From assembly GCA_037200985.1 (NCBI GenBank), contig JBBCGJ010000001.1, positions 3,572,756 to 3,636,755 on the forward strand: DNA of 64,000 bases, given 5' to 3'. A model generated the notes under the pieces. That model was not told the origin of the DNA. It did no database searches and saw nothing but the letters and a program-made list of their open reading frames with translations. The translations under genes and the position numbers were made by a program. How positions within the stretch are numbered: the stretch's first letter is position 1; each line of letters starts with the position of its first letter. This stretch comes from Rhizomicrobium sp. Its GTDB lineage: Bacteria; Pseudomonadota; Alphaproteobacteria; Micropepsales; Micropepsaceae. Of the stretch, positions 1-7,750 are shown in pieces.

Positions 1-558
1 GGCGATCGGCGCCAGCGGATCGATGCGCGCCTTGGCCGTATCGAATGCGAGCGAGACCAGCTTGTAGCTGAACCTGTCCGCGCTCACCTGCGCCCATAAT
101 TCGTTGGGCGCACCATGGCTCCATTGCCAGGTCACGAGCCCCTGCCCCGGGGGATAGGGACCGTCCGTGGGGATGTTGATCTTCTGCTCCCAATCGACGG
201 ACGCGTTGATCGCGTTGTAATCGCCCGGAACCTGGTCGTCGCGCCAATGCGTGAACGGGCCGGTCTCGATCTGATCGAGCGGATAGAGCATGAGCGGCGT
301 GCCGTTCTGCGGCGGATAGGCGCCGATGCAAAGATCGGCCGCCTTGTTGATCAGCGCATAGCTTCCGTCGGAGAGGGCCCGCCGCGTCCACAATTGCCGA
401 TCGTCGTCCGCCTGATACGCCGCCACGATCACCCGGCCGTCCGCCGCGGCGATGGCGAGCACGCCGCCCGCGGCGCTTGGCGCTTTGCTGAGGATGTAAA
501 AGTGCGTGCCGGGCAGGGGAACGGCCGGGCGCCCCGGCCCGTCGGCTGTACGTGTCAT
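1..558 (-). CDS. Ricin B-type lectin domain protein (3' end missing)
   Basis: The minus-strand frame opens with ATG at 558 and stays open for 186 codons to the window edge, so the C-terminus is missing. Residues about 19-95 read as a beta-trefoil lectin unit: a YILSKAPS start, a central D-x-x-R-Q-L-W motif (the Q-x-W signature of ricin folds) and then a second half with SYALINKAADLCIGAY. After that comes W/Y-rich sequence that could hold a second trefoil repeat. No signal peptide is seen, so the protein may be cytoplasmic or use another export route. Ricin folds usually bind sugars. The ligand here is unknown, and the missing end may carry a catalytic domain. Confidence 0.6.
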   Translation of the reverse strand, partial: MTRTADGPGRPAVPLPGTHFYILSKAPSAAGGVLAIAAADGRVIVAAYQADDDRQLWTRRALSDGSYALINKAADLCIGAYPPQNGTPLMLYPLDQIETGPFTHWRDDQVPGDYNAINASVDWEQKINIPTDGPYPPGQGLVTWQWSHGAPNELWAQVSADRFSYKLVSLAFDTAKARIDPLAPIA

Positions 559-591
559 GGCCTTCCTACCTCCGACCGATACTGCGATCGT

Positions 592-1218
592 CTAGCGGCT
601 CATCAACGCGTACTCGCCACCTTTTTCGATGCCGCGTTTGTAGGCGGGACGCGCCTGCAGGCGCTCGCGATATTTCACCAGCGCGGGATAGGGCGCAAGC
701 CGCGCCCCGGCCGCCTCCACGACGAAGATCAACTGGATGTCGGCGCCGGTCAGGTCGTTGCCCACGAAGAAGTCCTTGGTGCCGAGGCTGGCTTCCATAT
801 GGGAGAGGTTGTTGGCGATCTCGCTGTCGACGCGCGGCTTCAGCACCGCCGCGGCGTCGCCCAGCATCCCGGTATAAAGCGCCATCAGGAGCGGCAGCAT
901 CGCCGAACCCTCGGCATAGTGCATCCATTCGATGTAGCGCCAATAGTCGTCGGTCCCGGTGGCCGGCTTGAGGCGGCCCTTGCCGTAGGTGTCGATGAGA
1001 TATTCGACGATGGCGCCCGATTCCGCGATCGTCGTCTTGCCATCGGTCATCACGGGCGACTTGCCGAGCGGATGCACGGCCTTGAGTTCCGGCGGCGCGA
1101 ACGGCACCGGCGACATGCGCTGGTACTTCACGATCTCATACGGCGCGCCGAGTTCTTCGAGCAGCCACAGGATGCGCTGCGAGCGCGAATTGTTGAGATG
1201 GTGGACCGTTATCGTCAT
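592..1218 (-). CDS. Glutathione S-transferase family protein
   Basis: A thioredoxin-like N-terminal half (TITVHHLNNSRSQRILWLLEE, then VHPLGKSPVMTDG and a conserved E-S-G-A-I motif that binds the gamma-glutamyl part of glutathione) is followed by an all-helical C-terminal half. At 208 residues the length is normal for a cytosolic GST. I chose the ATG at 1218 because GGGAG lies just upstream; an in-frame start 18 codons earlier has no family match. It is the last gene of the minus-strand run that begins with the MoxR gene. The substrate cannot be told from the sequence. Confidence 0.88.
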   Translation of the reverse strand: MTITVHHLNNSRSQRILWLLEELGAPYEIVKYQRMSPVPFAPPELKAVHPLGKSPVMTDGKTTIAESGAIVEYLIDTYGKGRLKPATGTDDYWRYIEWMHYAEGSAMLPLLMALYTGMLGDAAAVLKPRVDSEIANNLSHMEASLGTKDFFVGNDLTGADIQLIFVVEAAGARLAPYPALVKYRERLQARPAYKRGIEKGGEYALMSR

Positions 1219-1278
1219 GGCGCTCTCCCGGATGTTTGGCCGCATCGGATCAGGTGTCCTGCGGGCCCGCAAGAGGCG

Positions 1279-1890
1279 TCAGCGCGCCTTGCGCCACATC
1301 GGCCAGATCGTGGGACCGTCCGGGATGTTGATCTCGCCGGTCACCTCGAAGCCGAAGCTGCGATAGATGGGGATGTTGGTGTCCTTGCTCGATTCCAGAT
1401 AGCAGGGCAGGCCCGCCGCGTCGGCGGCCGCCAGGCGATCGCGCATGATGAGGCTGCCGAAGCCCTTGCCCTGCTTGTCCGGATCGGTGCCGATGACCTG
1501 CAGATACCAGTGCGGCTCCTTCGGATGGACTTTCTCCACGCGATCCAGCGTGGCTATCACATTGAAGACGCCGAACCCGAAGATGCCGAGCAGTTCCGGC
1601 GCGTTGACGACGTAGTCTTTGAGATGCACGTGCCAGCCGTTCGGCGGCCGCCACAGCGTCGCCGCTTCATAGCCGCCGGTGACGAAACAGGCGCCGTGCG
1701 GCAGGCCGAGCTTGAACATAAGCCGGAAGACGCGCGACAGGACCTTCGCGCGCGCCGCCGCGTCCGGCAGGAAGTGGGCCATCACCGGATCGTCGTGAAA
1801 TGCGCGACCCAGCGTGGCGGACAGCGGTTCGGCGTCGGCCCAGACGGCGTTGCGGACCACCGCTCCTGCGCCGCGCGTCGCTTCGCCCAC
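1279..1890 (-). CDS. GNAT family N-acetyltransferase
   Basis: The 203-residue protein carries the acetyl-CoA pyrophosphate loop of GNAT enzymes near residue 135 (VIGTDPDKQGKGFGSLIM, matching Q/R-x-x-G-x-G/A) and the usual late Y-x-x-x-G-F motif (YRSFGFEVTGE). A variable N-terminal half with H-D-D-P-V-M-A suggests the subfamily that acetylates small molecules rather than ribosomal proteins. It starts with GTG one base after the stop of the Mop gene, with GGAAAG as likely ribosome site, so the two are probably translated from one message. The acceptor is unknown. Confidence 0.85.
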   Translation of the reverse strand: MGEATRGAGAVVRNAVWADAEPLSATLGRAFHDDPVMAHFLPDAAARAKVLSRVFRLMFKLGLPHGACFVTGGYEAATLWRPPNGWHVHLKDYVVNAPELLGIFGFGVFNVIATLDRVEKVHPKEPHWYLQVIGTDPDKQGKGFGSLIMRDRLAAADAAGLPCYLESSKDTNIPIYRSFGFEVTGEINIPDGPTIWPMWRKAR

Positions 1891-1891
1891 G

Positions 1892-2095
1892 CTACTTTCC
1901 GATCATGACGTCGGACGCTTTGATCACGGCATAGGCGTCGTCGCCGATCTTCAACCCGAGATCGTCCACCGCCTCGTTGGTGATGGAAGAGGTGACAACG
2001 GCGCCGCCGATATCGATTCGAACATGCGCCGTGGTGGTGCCTTTCTCGACCGCCACGATCCGGCCTTTGAGCTGGTTCCGGGCGCTCAGCTTCAC
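1892..2095 (-). CDS. Molybdate/tungstate-binding Mop (TOBE) protein
   Basis: A 67-residue stand-alone molbindin. The sequence SARNQLKGRIVAVEKG...HVRIDIGG...VTSSITNEAVDDLGLKIGDDAYAVIKASDVMIG is the classic Mop/TOBE fold, which assembles into oligomers that hold molybdate at subunit interfaces. It begins with GTG at 2095 and overlaps the TGA of the upstream VWA gene as GTGA, with GGGAG upstream. That tight coupling to a CoxE-like gene is notable, because CoxD/CoxE proteins serve molybdenum-hydroxylase maturation in CO-oxidising relatives. A role as an intracellular molybdate store or sensor is inferred. Confidence 0.85.
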   Translation of the reverse strand: MKLSARNQLKGRIVAVEKGTTTAHVRIDIGGAVVTSSITNEAVDDLGLKIGDDAYAVIKASDVMIGK

Positions 2096-3267
2096 CGGTT
2101 CAGCTCCCGCATCGCATTGTCGAGGCCGGCGAGCGTCAGGGGATACATGCGGCCGTTGAAAAGCTGGCTCATCAAGGCGATGGACGGGGTGTATTCCCAG
2201 TGCTTCTCGGCCACCGGATTGAGCCACACCGCGTGCTCGAACAGGTTCGTCACGCGGTCGAGCCAGACCGCGCCGGGCTCCTCGTTCCAGTGCTCGACGC
2301 TGCCGCCGGGATAGGTCACCTCATAGGGGCTCATCGTCGCGTCGCCGACGAAGATGATCTTGTAGTCCTTGGGATATTTGTGAAGCACGTCCCAGGTCGG
2401 GATCTTCTCATTGTGGCGCCGGCGATTGTCCTTCCACACATCCTCATAGAGGCAATTGTGGAAGTAGTAGAAATCCATGTGCTTGAACTCGGTCTTGGCC
2501 GCGCTGAAAAGCTCCTCGCAAAGCTTGATATGCGCATCCATCGAGCCGCCGATGTCGAAGAACAGCAGCACCTTGACCGTGTTGTGCCGCTCCGGCACCA
2601 GGCGCAGGTCGAGATAGCCCTTGTTGGCGGTATCGGTGATCGTGCCGGGCAGATCGAGCTCGGTCTCCGCCCCCTGGCGCGCCCATTTGCGCAAGCGGCG
2701 CAGCGCGACCTTGATGTTGCGGGTGCCGAGCTCGACCGAATCGTCGAGGTTCTTGTATTCGCGCTTGTCCCAGACCTTGACCGCCTTGCCGTGGCGCGAC
2801 TTGTCCTGGCCGATGCGCACGCCCTCGGGATTGTAGCCGCTGTTGCCGTAGGGCGAGGTTCCGCCCGAGCCGATCATCTTGTTGCCCTTCTCATGGCGCT
2901 TCTTCTGCTCTTCGAGGCGCTGCTTAAGCGTCTCCATCAGCTTGTCCCAGCCGCCGAGCGCCTCGATCTGCTTTTTCTCGTCTTCGGAGAGGAATTTCTC
3001 GGTCAGCGCCTTCAGCCACTCCTCGGGAATCTGGGCGAGGACGGAGGCGTCGAGGCCTTCGAGGCCCTTGAAGACATGGCCGAACACGCGGTCGAACTTG
3101 TCGAGATTGCGCTCGTCCTTCACAAGCGTGGTGCGCGAGAGGTAATAGAACTCGTCGATCTTCATGTCGATCACGTCGTGATCGAGCGCGTCCATCAGCG
3201 CCAGATATTCCTTGAGCGTGACGGGAATCTTGGCGGCGCGGAGCTCGTCGAAGAACTGGAAGAACAT
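2092..3267 (-). CDS. CoxE-like VWA domain protein, partner of a MoxR ATPase
   Basis: A 391-residue cytoplasmic protein. The N-terminal half is helical and highly charged. The C-terminal half is a von Willebrand A fold with an intact metal-ion site D-I-G-G-S at residues 238-242, after the strand VKVLLFF. Such proteins work with MoxR-type AAA+ ATPases (here at 4507-5358) as a chaperone pair. In Oligotropha CoxD/CoxE, the related pair matures the Mo-Cu centre of CO dehydrogenase. No CO dehydrogenase or other molybdoenzyme gene is present here, so the client is unknown. GGAAGG precedes the ATG. Confidence 0.88.
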   Translation of the reverse strand: MFFQFFDELRAAKIPVTLKEYLALMDALDHDVIDMKIDEFYYLSRTTLVKDERNLDKFDRVFGHVFKGLEGLDASVLAQIPEEWLKALTEKFLSEDEKKQIEALGGWDKLMETLKQRLEEQKKRHEKGNKMIGSGGTSPYGNSGYNPEGVRIGQDKSRHGKAVKVWDKREYKNLDDSVELGTRNIKVALRRLRKWARQGAETELDLPGTITDTANKGYLDLRLVPERHNTVKVLLFFDIGGSMDAHIKLCEELFSAAKTEFKHMDFYYFHNCLYEDVWKDNRRRHNEKIPTWDVLHKYPKDYKIIFVGDATMSPYEVTYPGGSVEHWNEEPGAVWLDRVTNLFEHAVWLNPVAEKHWEYTPSIALMSQLFNGRMYPLTLAGLDNAMRELNR

Positions 3268-3306
3268 GGGGACCTTCCGGGAAATGCGATAGCGGTTACG
3301 CGAAGT

Positions 3307-3939
3307 CTAGCGCGGGTTTTCCGGCGCGGCCAGCGGCGCCGGCTGGGCGGGAGCGGCCGAAGGCTGGCCCGGCGGCAATTTGGCGATATGCGCCAGCGCC
3401 TCGGCATAGACCGCGTCGAGGAAGCCCTGCTGGGCCGCATCGTCGCGCGGGGTGGCGAATTCGACCGTCGCCTCCAGCGCCCAATTGCCGACCGTCCCGC
3501 CGGAGAACAGGATGCGGTAGTGCAGCGTCTCCAGCGCTGCGGTCTCATAGGTGCGCTGATAGACCGAGATCGGCGTCTTGCCGCCGCCGAGCAGCAGGGT
3601 CTTCTCCCCGACCATCTTGCCGCCGATGCCTTCCTGCTCGGTGAATTCGGGCACCAGCGCGGTCTTGGGGTCATAGGCCGCCTTCAGCGGCGTCAGCGTG
3701 ATCGTGCCATAGACACCGTCGCGCGCCGAATAGGCGCAGAAATCCGAGCCGATCGACGGGTCGCGCTCGCCGAAGGCGTCGCGCTCGAAATGGCCGATGA
3801 ATTGCGGGCAGATGAAGCCCGAGGCGGCATGGATCTTGGCCTCGTCGGGCGCGTCCTTGAAGGCGTCGATATCGGTGGTCTGGGCCAGCGCGGGGCTGGC
3901 CAGAAGTAGTATAGCTAGAAAGGGGATAAGCCGGCGCAT
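3307..3939 (-). CDS. Exported protein of unknown function
   Basis: A clear Sec signal peptide (MRRLIPFLAILLLASPALAQ, cleavage probably after AQ) is followed by about 170 soluble residues with two cysteines (F-I-C-P-Q and D-F-C-A-Y) that could form a disulfide. The tail is rich in Pro and Ala. The pattern of short beta-strand-like segments suggests a small periplasmic fold, but I recognise no family. It sits between the MoxR and CoxE-like genes with about 40-base gaps and on the same strand, so it is probably co-transcribed with them. Confidence 0.65.
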   Translation of the reverse strand: MRRLIPFLAILLLASPALAQTTDIDAFKDAPDEAKIHAASGFICPQFIGHFERDAFGERDPSIGSDFCAYSARDGVYGTITLTPLKAAYDPKTALVPEFTEQEGIGGKMVGEKTLLLGGGKTPISVYQRTYETAALETLHYRILFSGGTVGNWALEATVEFATPRDDAAQQGFLDAVYAEALAHIAKLPPGQPSAAPAQPAPLAAPENPR

Positions 3940-3980
3940 CCTGACAGCTTAAGCCCTGCGAGCGCCCACAGGAAGTGGCT

Positions 3981-4505
3981 CTAGTTGGCGGGGACCTTTG
4001 CCTCGAGCTCGTCCTTCAATGGGGAAAGCGGAAGAGTTGCATTGTCTTTGCCGTCGGGCAGGACCGTCCAACGGATAGCGTCGACGTCCGGAATTTGACC
4101 TCGGGCAACATCGAGGCGAAGCCACCGCATAGTCTTCTCGTCGATGAATTCGTAGTCGGCGATCCAATCGCCGACATTTGGATGACGCGGAAAGCCGAAG
4201 CCGTGGCAGCTTAAAATTCGTTCTGGAAGCACTTCGGAAAATTCACGGGATGTATTCTCCATAAGCCAGCCGCATAGAGCTTTGGCGTTGGGTTCGCTGT
4301 GATGCACGCATTCGGCCGTTCCGAGAATGCCAGACGGCTTCCAGAGAAACACGACGGAACGTGGTGCTTGCGTCACGCCGCTTGGGAATGGCGCCCGGTC
4401 GAATGCGTCGAGACGATTGCAAATTTCATCGTCGTCCACCGGAGCCCCGAAGACTGCTTTCGGGATGATCAGAAGAGCGGCCATAACCACTGCCGCGCGC
4501 CGCAT
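3981..4505 (-). CDS. Exported protein of unknown function, atypical composition
   Basis: The ATG lies one base after the stop of the MoxR gene. A short signal peptide (MRRAAVVMAALLIIPKAVFG) is followed by about 150 residues with four cysteines (E-I-C-N, A-E-C-V, A-L-C-G, L-S-C-H), which fits a disulfide-bonded periplasmic protein. Base composition is visibly less GC-rich than the neighbours, with codons such as AAA, TTT and ATT that are rare nearby. It may be a later insertion into the MoxR-CoxE operon. No family recognised. Confidence 0.6.
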   Translation of the reverse strand: MRRAAVVMAALLIIPKAVFGAPVDDDEICNRLDAFDRAPFPSGVTQAPRSVVFLWKPSGILGTAECVHHSEPNAKALCGWLMENTSREFSEVLPERILSCHGFGFPRHPNVGDWIADYEFIDEKTMRWLRLDVARGQIPDVDAIRWTVLPDGKDNATLPLSPLKDELEAKVPAN

Positions 4506-4506
4506 G

Positions 4507-5358
4507 CTAATTCCGGCTCTCCCGCCGCGCCAGGAAAGCCAGGCGCTCGAACAGGTGGACGTCCTGTTCGTTCTTCAGCAGCGCGCCGTGCAGCGGCGGG
4601 ATCAGCTTGGTCGGGTCCTTTTCCTTCAGCGCCTCCGGCGGGATGTCCTCGTTCAGCAGGAGCTTCAGCCAGTCGAGCAATTCGCTGGTCGACGGCTTCT
4701 TCTTGAGACCGGGCACGTCGCGGATCTGGTAGAAGACGTTCAGCGCCTCGCTCACCAGCTTCTGCTTGATGTTGGGATAATGCACGTCGACGATCTTCTG
4801 CATCGTCTCGCGCTCGGGGAATTTGATGTAGTGAAAGAAGCAGCGTCGCAGGAAGGCGTCCGGCAGTTCCTTCTCGTTGTTCGAGGTGATGAGGATGATC
4901 GGGCGCACCGCCGCCTTGATCGTCTCGCCGGTCTCGTAGACGAAGAACTCCATGCGGTCGAGTTCGAGCAGAAGGTCGTTGGGAAATTCGATGTCGGCCT
5001 TGTCGATCTCGTCGATCAGGAGCACCGGGCGGCCCTTCATCTCGAAGGCTTCCCACAGCTTGCCCTTGCGGATGTAGTTCTTGACGTCCTTCACCCGCTC
5101 CTCGCCAAGCTGGCTGTCACGCAGGCGCGTCACCGCGTCGTATTCGTAGAGGCCCTGGATCGCCTTGGTGGTCGACTTCACATGCCAGGTGATCAGGGGC
5201 GACTTCAGCGCGCCGGCGACCTGGAAGGCGAGTTCCGTCTTGCCGGTGCCCGGTTCGCCCTTGATCAGGAGCGGGCGTTCCAGCGTAATGGCGGCGTTGA
5301 CGGCGATCTTCAGATCGTCCGTCGCGACATAGCGGTCGGTACCTTCGAAACGGGCCAT
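4507..5358 (-). CDS. MoxR/CoxD-like AAA+ ATPase
   Basis: A 283-residue AAA+ ATPase with Walker A G-E-P-G-T-G-K-T near residue 35, Walker B V-L-L-I-D-E-I-D-K-A, sensor 1 I-L-I-T-S-N-N-E-K and the D-A-F-L-R-R-C arginine-finger region. MoxR ATPases act as chaperones for metal-centre insertion or complex assembly together with VWA proteins, and such a partner is encoded downstream at 2092-3267. I chose the ATG at 5358 (GAGAGAG just upstream). The frame stays open much further, but that part is antisense to the TPR gene. It appears to be the first gene of a seven-gene minus-strand unit. Confidence 0.92.
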   Translation of the reverse strand: MARFEGTDRYVATDDLKIAVNAAITLERPLLIKGEPGTGKTELAFQVAGALKSPLITWHVKSTTKAIQGLYEYDAVTRLRDSQLGEERVKDVKNYIRKGKLWEAFEMKGRPVLLIDEIDKADIEFPNDLLLELDRMEFFVYETGETIKAAVRPIILITSNNEKELPDAFLRRCFFHYIKFPERETMQKIVDVHYPNIKQKLVSEALNVFYQIRDVPGLKKKPSTSELLDWLKLLLNEDIPPEALKEKDPTKLIPPLHGALLKNEQDVHLFERLAFLARRESRN

Positions 5359-5460
5359 GATGCTCTCTCGGATAGATAATAGCGTGGCCGAAAGCGTAGG
5401 TGGCGGCGGGAACATGCGCAAGGGCGCGTCCTTCGGGCGCTTTGCCGCGAAACGGTCGTC

Positions 5461-7287
5461 ATGAGCGGACAAGGCCAGATCGCCGGGCCGATCGCGCAGG
5501 CGATCAACCTGATCCGGCAGCATCAATGGGGATCGGCCGAGCGGGTGCTGAGCCAAGTGCTGTCGGTGCGGCCGCTGGAGCCGGACGGGCTGCAGCTCAT
5601 GGGCCTGGTCCGCGCCAATCAGAGCCGGCTTTCCGATGCGGAAGCGCTCTATCGCCGCTCGCTGGCGCTGCGGCCCAAACAGCCCAACGTGCTCATCAAT
5701 CTCGGCCGGCTGCTCGCCGGAACGGGGCGCGCGGACGAGGGCAGCGCGATGCTGCGCGCGGCGGCGCGCGCCGATCCGGGCAACCCCGATCCCTTGCTCG
5801 TGCTGGGCCAGATCCAGCACGGCCTGGGCGATCTCGTCTTCGCGGAGAAGAATTTCCGCGCGGCCTTGAAGCTGGAACCCGACAACATCACCGCGCTTTT
5901 GAGTTTCGGCGCGCTGCTCAACGATCTCGAACGCCCGAAGGAAGCCGAGGCGCTTCTGCGCTTGGCGCTCGCGCTTCCGTCGCCGCCGGCCATGCGGGCC
6001 GCGCTGGAGCACAATCTCGGCGTCGCCTTGAAGCTGCAAGGCCGGCACGGCGAGGCGCTGACGCAGTTCGATGCCGCGCTCGCCCGCGCGCCCGAGCTGC
6101 CGCAGGTCGAGGCCAATCGCGCCGGCGTGCTGTCGCATCTGGGGCGCCAGGAGGAGGCGATCGCGGGCTATCGCCGCGTCCTCGCGCGCGATCCCGGCCA
6201 CCTCGCCGCGCACCGGGAATTGAACGCCCTGCTCTATCGCACGGGGCGCGACGGGGAGTTCCTGAAATCCTATGACGAAGCCGTGGCGCGCATGCCGATC
6301 CCGGCGGCGCTCCTGACGGCCAAGGGCGGCTTCCTGGCGCGCACCGAGCGTTTCGAGGAGGCCCGCGAATGCTTCGAACGCGCCGCCATGTCGGAGCCGC
6401 AGAACCCGGCCGTGCAGAACGGCCTGGCGCTGGCCTTCGCCGGCCTGAGGCAATTCGAGCCCGCTATCGCGGCCTATGAAAAGTCGCTGGCGCTGAAACC
6501 CGGCGACGTGCCGACGCAGGTCAATCTCGCCGGCACGCTCCTGCGCGTCGGCGATGTCGCGCGGGCACTGACGCTCACCGAAGATGCCGTTGCGCGGCAG
6601 CCGCACGATCAGGCGGCCCTGGCGATGCACGAGCTTGCGCTCCGGCTCAACCACGATCCCCGCGCCGATGTTCTGGCCGACTATGAGCGTCACGTGCAGG
6701 TCTTCGATCTCGATCCGCCGGACGGCTTCGCCGACACGGCCGCGTTCAACGCGGCGCTGAACGCCCATCTCGACACGCTGCACGGCGATGCGCGCGAGCA
6801 TATCGACCAGACGCTGCGGCGCGGCACGCAGACGATGGCGCCCCTGTTCGACGGCGACAATGCCCTGATCTCGGCCTTGCGGGCGCGGATCGAAGATGCC
6901 GTCGCCGCCTATATCGCCCGGATGGACGACGACGAGACCCATCCGCTCCGTTCGCGGCGCGGGAACGGATTTCGCTTCACGGGCTCGTGGTCGTCGCGGC
7001 TTCGCGATGCCGGCTTCCACACCAACCACATCCATCCCAAGGGCTGGATCAGCTCCTGCTATTACGTTGCGGTGCCGGATGCGGTGGAGGACCAGACGGC
7101 CCGTCAGGGCTGGATCAAATTCGGCGAGCCGTCCTTCAAAACGGCGCTCAACCAGCCGATCCGGCGCGCGATCAAGCCGGCGGCCGGACGGCTTGTCTTG
7201 TTCCCCTCCTATATATGGCACGGCACGGTGCCGTTCCGCTCGGCGACGGAGCGCACCACCATCGCGTTCGACGCGATTCCCGTCTAG
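5461..7287 (+). CDS. TPR-repeat protein with C-terminal 2OG-Fe(II) oxygenase domain
   Basis: Residues 1 to about 410 are tandem tetratricopeptide repeats (recurring A-x-x-x-Y-x-x-A/S-L-x-L-x-P). The last 150 or so residues match the putative 2OG-Fe(II) oxygenase family seen as TIGR02466/PF13759: H523-x-H525-P-K-G, then S-C-Y-Y-V-A-V-P, G-x-I-K-F-G-E-P, F-P-S-Y-I-W-H587 and R-T-T-I-A-F-D. H525 and H587 are likely iron ligands. Proteins of this type are thought to hydroxylate a protein or peptide, with the repeats giving specificity; the substrate is unknown. It is divergent from the MoxR gene across 102 bases. A second, unfused family member lies at 62068-62652. Confidence 0.87.
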   Translation: MSGQGQIAGPIAQAINLIRQHQWGSAERVLSQVLSVRPLEPDGLQLMGLVRANQSRLSDAEALYRRSLALRPKQPNVLINLGRLLAGTGRADEGSAMLRAAARADPGNPDPLLVLGQIQHGLGDLVFAEKNFRAALKLEPDNITALLSFGALLNDLERPKEAEALLRLALALPSPPAMRAALEHNLGVALKLQGRHGEALTQFDAALARAPELPQVEANRAGVLSHLGRQEEAIAGYRRVLARDPGHLAAHRELNALLYRTGRDGEFLKSYDEAVARMPIPAALLTAKGGFLARTERFEEARECFERAAMSEPQNPAVQNGLALAFAGLRQFEPAIAAYEKSLALKPGDVPTQVNLAGTLLRVGDVARALTLTEDAVARQPHDQAALAMHELALRLNHDPRADVLADYERHVQVFDLDPPDGFADTAAFNAALNAHLDTLHGDAREHIDQTLRRGTQTMAPLFDGDNALISALRARIEDAVAAYIARMDDDETHPLRSRRGNGFRFTGSWSSRLRDAGFHTNHIHPKGWISSCYYVAVPDAVEDQTARQGWIKFGEPSFKTALNQPIRRAIKPAAGRLVLFPSYIWHGTVPFRSATERTTIAFDAIPV

Positions 7288-7316
7288 ATTGCCGCCGTTT
7301 CAAGCGGGGGGTGCGC

Positions 7317-7727
7317 ATGAACGGGATGCTGGTCGCGGCCGCGTTCGGCGCGGGTACGGTGGCGACCTTCACCGACTGGCTGTTCATGGGCGTGCTGTTC
7401 CACGACGCCTACAACAGATTTCCCGAAGTCTGGCGGCCCGGCATCCGCGAAGGGACGGAGCGCAGGGCGATCATCTGGTCGAGCATCATCGGCTATGTGA
7501 TGAGCGGCGCGATCGTCGCGCTCTGCGCCGTTGCCGGCGCGCATGGGATCGTCGCCGGACTTGAGATCGCGGTCCTGGCCTGGCTTGCCGGTCCCGTCGC
7601 GATCCTCGCGATCAACGGCTTCTTCATCAAGATCGACGGCAAAGTCACCTTTGCCCATTGCCTGGGCTGGCTCGCGCGCATGGCGCTGGCCGGCGCGGCG
7701 GCAGGTTATGTTCTGGCGATGCCTTGA
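7317..7727 (+). CDS. Small integral membrane protein of unknown function
   Basis: A 136-residue protein with four predicted membrane helices: residues about 3-25 (with the motif F-T-D-W-L-F-M-G), 52-75, 80-102 and 112-134. The first loop has a W-R-P-G-I-R-E-G-T-E-R motif. Start at ATG 7317, with GGGGGG about six bases upstream. It follows the TPR-oxygenase gene after 29 bases on the same strand and may share its message. General layout resembles the protein at 13756-14289, but I cannot show homology. Confidence 0.72.
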   Translation: MNGMLVAAAFGAGTVATFTDWLFMGVLFHDAYNRFPEVWRPGIREGTERRAIIWSSIIGYVMSGAIVALCAVAGAHGIVAGLEIAVLAWLAGPVAILAINGFFIKIDGKVTFAHCLGWLARMALAGAAAGYVLAMP

Positions 7728-7750
7728 ATCGTTCAAGACCGGAGGGTCCG

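Noticed and set aside
5359..7221. Long open frame on the minus strand upstream of the MoxR ATG
   Set aside because: It is antisense to the TPR-oxygenase gene, has no repeat or domain match, and the MoxR family start is at 5358. Such long shadows are normal in GC-rich DNA.
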